From Clostridiales bacterium UBA4644 (GTDB taxonomy: Bacteria; Bacillota; Clostridia; Oscillospirales; Butyricicoccaceae), in assembly GCA_002405755.1 (NCBI GenBank), contig DHMK01000013.1, forward strand, positions 8,680 to 17,489: a stretch of DNA of 8,810 bases, written 5' to 3'. Positions 7,104 to 8,810 of the stretch are shown here, one piece after another (the first letter of the stretch is position 1; each line of letters begins with the position of its first letter). Under the pieces are notes generated by a model. That model saw nothing but the letters and a program-made list of their open reading frames with translations. It made no database searches and was not told the DNA's origin. The position numbers and the translations under genes were made by a program.

Positions 7104-7121
7104 GCAAAAAGCGCTTGCGCT
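7099..7121. promoter_or_regulatory. Two abutting palindromes overlapping the asnA -35 region
   Basis: TTTTTGCAAAAA (7099-7110) is a perfect 12-bp palindrome. It is directly followed by AGCGC-TT-GCGCT (7110-7121, sharing one A), a 5-bp inverted repeat with a 2-nt centre that covers the putative -35 hexamer at 7115-7120. This placement suits an operator; no regulator is identifiable here. Confidence 0.4.
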
Positions 7122-7143
7122 GTCCGCGCTGCTGTGCTATAAT
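7115..7143 (+). promoter_or_regulatory. asnA promoter, extended -10
   Basis: A perfect TATAAT (7138-7143) is preceded by TGC, giving an extended -10 (TGnTATAAT). A 17-nt spacer separates it from a partial -35, TTGCGC (7115-7120, 3 of 6 consensus positions). Transcription would begin near 7150, leaving a leader of about 54 nt before asnA. Confidence 0.8.
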
Positions 7144-7169
7144 ACCACTTTATTAAAGCAAAGCATTTT

Positions 7170-7184
7170 CGGCGGTCTCCGCCG
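7170..7184 (+). other. Short GC hairpin in the asnA leader, just before the ribosome binding site
   Basis: CGGCGG-TCT-CCGCCG forms a perfect 6-bp stem with a 3-nt loop, ending 3 nt before AAAGGAG (7188-7194). It has no T-run, so it is not a terminator. It could stabilise the leader or affect ribosome access; function is not shown. Confidence 0.45.
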
Positions 7185-7203
7185 CGCAAAGGAGCAGATC
7201 CCC

Positions 7204-8217
7204 ATGATCAAGCTGAAGGTCCCCCAGGGCTATCGCACAGCCCTTTCCGTTTACGACACCCAGCGGGCCATTGAGTTCATCAAAGACACCTTTCCCCGCC
7301 ATCTGGGCAGCGCGCTGAATCTGAAGCGGGTCTCCGCCCCGCTGTTCGTGGGCGCAGAGACCGGCCTCAACGACAACCTCAACGGCGTGGAGCGGCCCGT
7401 TTCCTTCGATGTGCCCGCCGCCGGCGGCGCGGAGCTGCAGGTGGTGCATTCGCTGGCCAAGTGGAAGCGCCTTGCCCTGAAGCGCTATGAGTTTTATCCG
7501 GGCAACGGCCTGTATACGGACATGAACGCCATCCGCCGGGACGAGGAGGTGCTGGACAATCTGCACTCCGTCTATGTGGATCAGTGGGACTGGGAGAAGA
7601 TCATGCTCCCCGGCGAGCGCAACGAGGAATATCTCAAGGACACCGTCCGGCGCATCGTGGCCGCCATCTGCAACACCAATGAGGAGCTGACCTGGGCCTT
7701 CCCCTCGCTGCACACCGTGCTCTGCCGGGAGGTCACCTTCGTCACCTCCCAGCAGCTGGAGGACGAATATCCCGACCTGACCCCCTCCCAGCGGGAGCTG
7801 GAATATGCCCGGCGGTATCAGACCATCTTCGTCATGCAGATCGGCAAGACGCTGCGCTCCGGCAAGAAGCACGACGGCCGCGCCCCGGACTATGACGATT
7901 GGGAGCTGAACGGCGATATCATCTTTTATAACCCGGTGCTGGACTGCGCCTTCGAGGTCTCGTCCATGGGCATCCGGGTGGATGCGGCGGCGCTGGACCG
8001 CCAGCTCACAGCCGCCGGCTGCCAGGACCGGCGCAGCCTGCCCTTCCATCAGCTGCTGCTCTCCGGCCAGCTGCCCCAGACCATCGGCGGCGGCATCGGT
8101 CAGAGCCGGCTCTGCATGCTGCTCATGGGCTGCGCCCACATCGGCGAGGTCCAGTCCGGCGTTTGGGACGAGGCCACCCGGGAAAAATGCCAGCAGGCGG
8201 GCATCTTCCTGCTCTGA
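7204..8217 (+). CDS. asnA: Aspartate--ammonia ligase (asparagine synthetase A)
   Basis: AsnA makes asparagine from aspartate, ammonia and ATP through an aspartyl-AMP intermediate; its fold is that of class II aminoacyl-tRNA synthetases. The 337-residue protein aligns along its length with the E. coli enzyme as remembered (330 residues). Conserved blocks include ETGLNDNLNGVERPV, VVHSLAKWKR (80-89), HSVYVDQWDWE (121-131), HDGRAPDYDDW (223-233), LNGDIIFYNPVL, SSMGIRVDA and PQTIGGGIGQSR (291-302). The E. coli enzyme has a short insert between the DDW and LNGDI motifs that is missing here. The start is set by AAAGGAG 9 nt upstream. The frame stays open to 6904, but that region is the other-frame MBL gene and the promoter. 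It has its own promoter and terminator, so it is probably monocistronic. Confidence 0.97.
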   Translation: MIKLKVPQGYRTALSVYDTQRAIEFIKDTFPRHLGSALNLKRVSAPLFVGAETGLNDNLNGVERPVSFDVPAAGGAELQVVHSLAKWKRLALKRYEFYPGNGLYTDMNAIRRDEEVLDNLHSVYVDQWDWEKIMLPGERNEEYLKDTVRRIVAAICNTNEELTWAFPSLHTVLCREVTFVTSQQLEDEYPDLTPSQRELEYARRYQTIFVMQIGKTLRSGKKHDGRAPDYDDWELNGDIIFYNPVLDCAFEVSSMGIRVDAAALDRQLTAAGCQDRRSLPFHQLLLSGQLPQTIGGGIGQSRLCMLLMGCAHIGEVQSGVWDEATREKCQQAGIFLL

Positions 8218-8232
8218 ACAGAAATAAGCGCG

Positions 8233-8269
8233 AAATACAGCCGGATCTTCATAACCGGCTGTATTTTTT
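8233..8269 (+). terminator. Intrinsic terminator of asnA
   Basis: A perfect 12-bp stem, AAATACAGCCGG (8233-8244) with CCGGCTGTATTT (8255-8266), encloses a 10-nt loop and runs into six T (8264-8269). It begins 15 nt after the asnA stop codon. Strong rho-independent terminator. Confidence 0.92.
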
Positions 8270-8283
8270 ATTATAAAAAATAC
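8261..8283. repeat. AT-rich 10-3-10 perfect inverted repeat
   Basis: GTATTTTTTA (8261-8270) and TAAAAAATAC (8274-8283) are perfect reverse complements around TTA. The left arm is shared with the 3' half of the asnA terminator, so the two structures exclude each other in RNA. The element ends 22 nt before the -35 of the next promoter and could be a protein-binding site or merely give transcription stop signals in both directions. Confidence 0.6.
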
Positions 8284-8305
8284 AAATCGCAGCAGAAATC
8301 CGCGC

Positions 8306-8334
8306 TTTACAGCCGCCCGATTCTCTGGTATCAT
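8306..8334 (+). promoter_or_regulatory. Promoter of the DUF2500 gene
   Basis: TTTACA (8306-8311) and TATCAT (8329-8334) each match 5 of 6 positions of the sigma-A consensus and are 17 nt apart. TGG directly before the -10 gives an extended -10. Transcription would begin near 8341, about 24 nt before the start codon. Confidence 0.82.
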
Positions 8335-8364
8335 AAAAGCAGAAAGAAAAAGGAGGGACGCGGC

Positions 8365-8736
8365 ATGGGCTTTGGCTTTGGCTACGGGATGTTTGAGGGG
8401 ATGTTTACGATCGTCTTTGTGCTGATTTTTGGCGTGATGATCTATGCCCTGGTGCAGGCCATCCTGCGCAAGCAGAAAAACGATGCGTCGCCCCGGCTGA
8501 CGGTGTTGGCCCGGGTGGTCTCCCGCCGGCAGGAGGTCACGCATCATACCCAAAATCGCGGCGACGGCATCCTCCATACCTCCAGCACCACCCGCTATTT
8601 CGTCACCTTTCAGGTGGAGAGCGGCGACCGGATGGAGCTGGAGCTGGACGGCTCGGATTTTGGCATGATCGCCGAGGGCGACGAGGGCCGGCTCTCCTTT
8701 CAGGGGACCCGGTTTCTGGATTTTCAGCGGAGCTGA
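8365..8736 (+). CDS. DUF2500 family small membrane protein
   Basis: A 123-residue protein of unknown function that resembles the DUF2500 family (E. coli YhhM is a member). It has a Gly/Phe-rich N-terminus (GFGFGYGMFEGMF), one hydrophobic membrane segment (about residues 14-34), a basic patch (RKQK) that predicts a cytoplasmic C-terminal domain, and a beta-rich domain. Family-like blocks are SPRLTVLARVVSRR, a His-containing loop (VTHHTQ), TRYFVTFQVESGDRMELEL, FGMIAEGDEGRLSFQGTRFL. AAAGGAGG lies 8 nt before the ATG, a strong site. It has its own promoter and terminator, so it is transcribed alone. The domain may sense or bind something at the membrane, but nothing in the sequence says what. Confidence 0.88.
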   Translation: MGFGFGYGMFEGMFTIVFVLIFGVMIYALVQAILRKQKNDASPRLTVLARVVSRRQEVTHHTQNRGDGILHTSSTTRYFVTFQVESGDRMELELDGSDFGMIAEGDEGRLSFQGTRFLDFQRS

Positions 8737-8752
8737 AGCAAACCGGATGCAA

Positions 8753-8779
8753 AAAAAGCCTGCAGAATGCAGGCTTTTT
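8753..8779. terminator. Intrinsic terminator, probably bidirectional
   Basis: AAAAAGCCTGCA (8753-8764) pairs perfectly with TGCAGGCTTTTT (8768-8779) around a GAA loop, 16 nt after the DUF2500 stop. The GC core is followed by five T on the + strand and, read from the other side, by seven T (A-run 8751-8757), so it could also end transcription coming from a convergent gene beyond the right edge. Confidence 0.9.
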
Positions 8780-8810
8780 CCTATTGGATGTTTTTTCACG
8801 GACATGCGCC

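Noticed and set aside
6904..7203. 100-residue N-terminal extension of AsnA from the upstream ATG at 6904
   Set aside because: It overlaps the MBL gene in another frame and crosses the asnA promoter; the family starts at the ATG at 7204.
8229..8316. Repeated ACAGCCG strings in the asnA terminator and after the DUF2500 -35
   Set aside because: Only seven exact bases are shared, and both copies are explained by the terminator stem and promoter; chance is sufficient.
7153..8805. Long minus-strand open frame spanning asnA, the intergenic region and the DUF2500 gene
   Set aside because: It runs through two terminators and a promoter and opposite two conserved genes; it is a composition artefact.
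1..8810. A hidden defence, mobile or secondary-metabolite system
   Set aside because: All coding space is taken by recognisable housekeeping or enzyme families; there are no integrases, transposases, toxin-antitoxin pairs, nucleotide-signalling enzymes or repeat arrays.

Overview
The window looks like a piece of a GC-rich Firmicutes chromosome, most likely an Oscillospiraceae/Clostridium cluster IV type gut anaerobe. The signs are the low-GC-Firmicutes gene order infB-rbfA-nrnA-truB-ribF in GC-rich codons, very strong AGGAGG ribosome binding sites, an ammonia-dependent asparagine synthetase (AsnA), and Clostridia-type accessory proteins (DUF2500, stand-alone ComEC-like hydrolase). The taxonomic call is inference; no rRNA or other lineage marker is present.

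Positions 1-4585 hold the distal half of the conserved nusA-infB operon, all on the + strand and very tightly packed: the C-terminal part of translation initiation factor IF-2 (infB, cut by the left edge), ribosome-binding factor A (rbfA), a DHH/DHHA1 nanoRNase/pAp phosphatase (nrnA), tRNA pseudouridine-55 synthase (truB) and the bifunctional riboflavin kinase/FAD synthetase (ribF). rbfA-nrnA overlap by 17 nt and nrnA-truB by 7 nt. Together they serve translation initiation, 30S maturation, turnover of short RNAs, tRNA modification and flavin cofactor supply.

Positions 4639-7079 hold two less standard genes that follow ribF after 53 nt with no visible promoter: an M20-family metallopeptidase with an N-terminal membrane segment, whose metal-ligand spacing resembles PM20D1/carboxypeptidase S, and, overlapping it by ATGA, an exported or membrane-anchored ComEC-type metallo-beta-lactamase-fold hydrolase. 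They are probably translationally coupled and may be read through from the nusA operon.

Positions 7080-8280 hold an independent unit: an extended -10 promoter with palindromes around its -35, a short leader with a small GC hairpin, asnA, and a strong intrinsic terminator. Positions 8261-8779 hold a second small unit: an AT-rich 10-3-10 palindrome, a good sigma-A-type promoter, a DUF2500 membrane protein and a terminator that looks usable from both sides. The last 30 bases contain nothing assignable.

There is no rRNA, tRNA, CRISPR array, insertion sequence, phage gene or recognisable defence system. Most of the window is ordinary housekeeping sequence; the points worth a second look are the M20/MBL pair and the palindromic elements flanking asnA.
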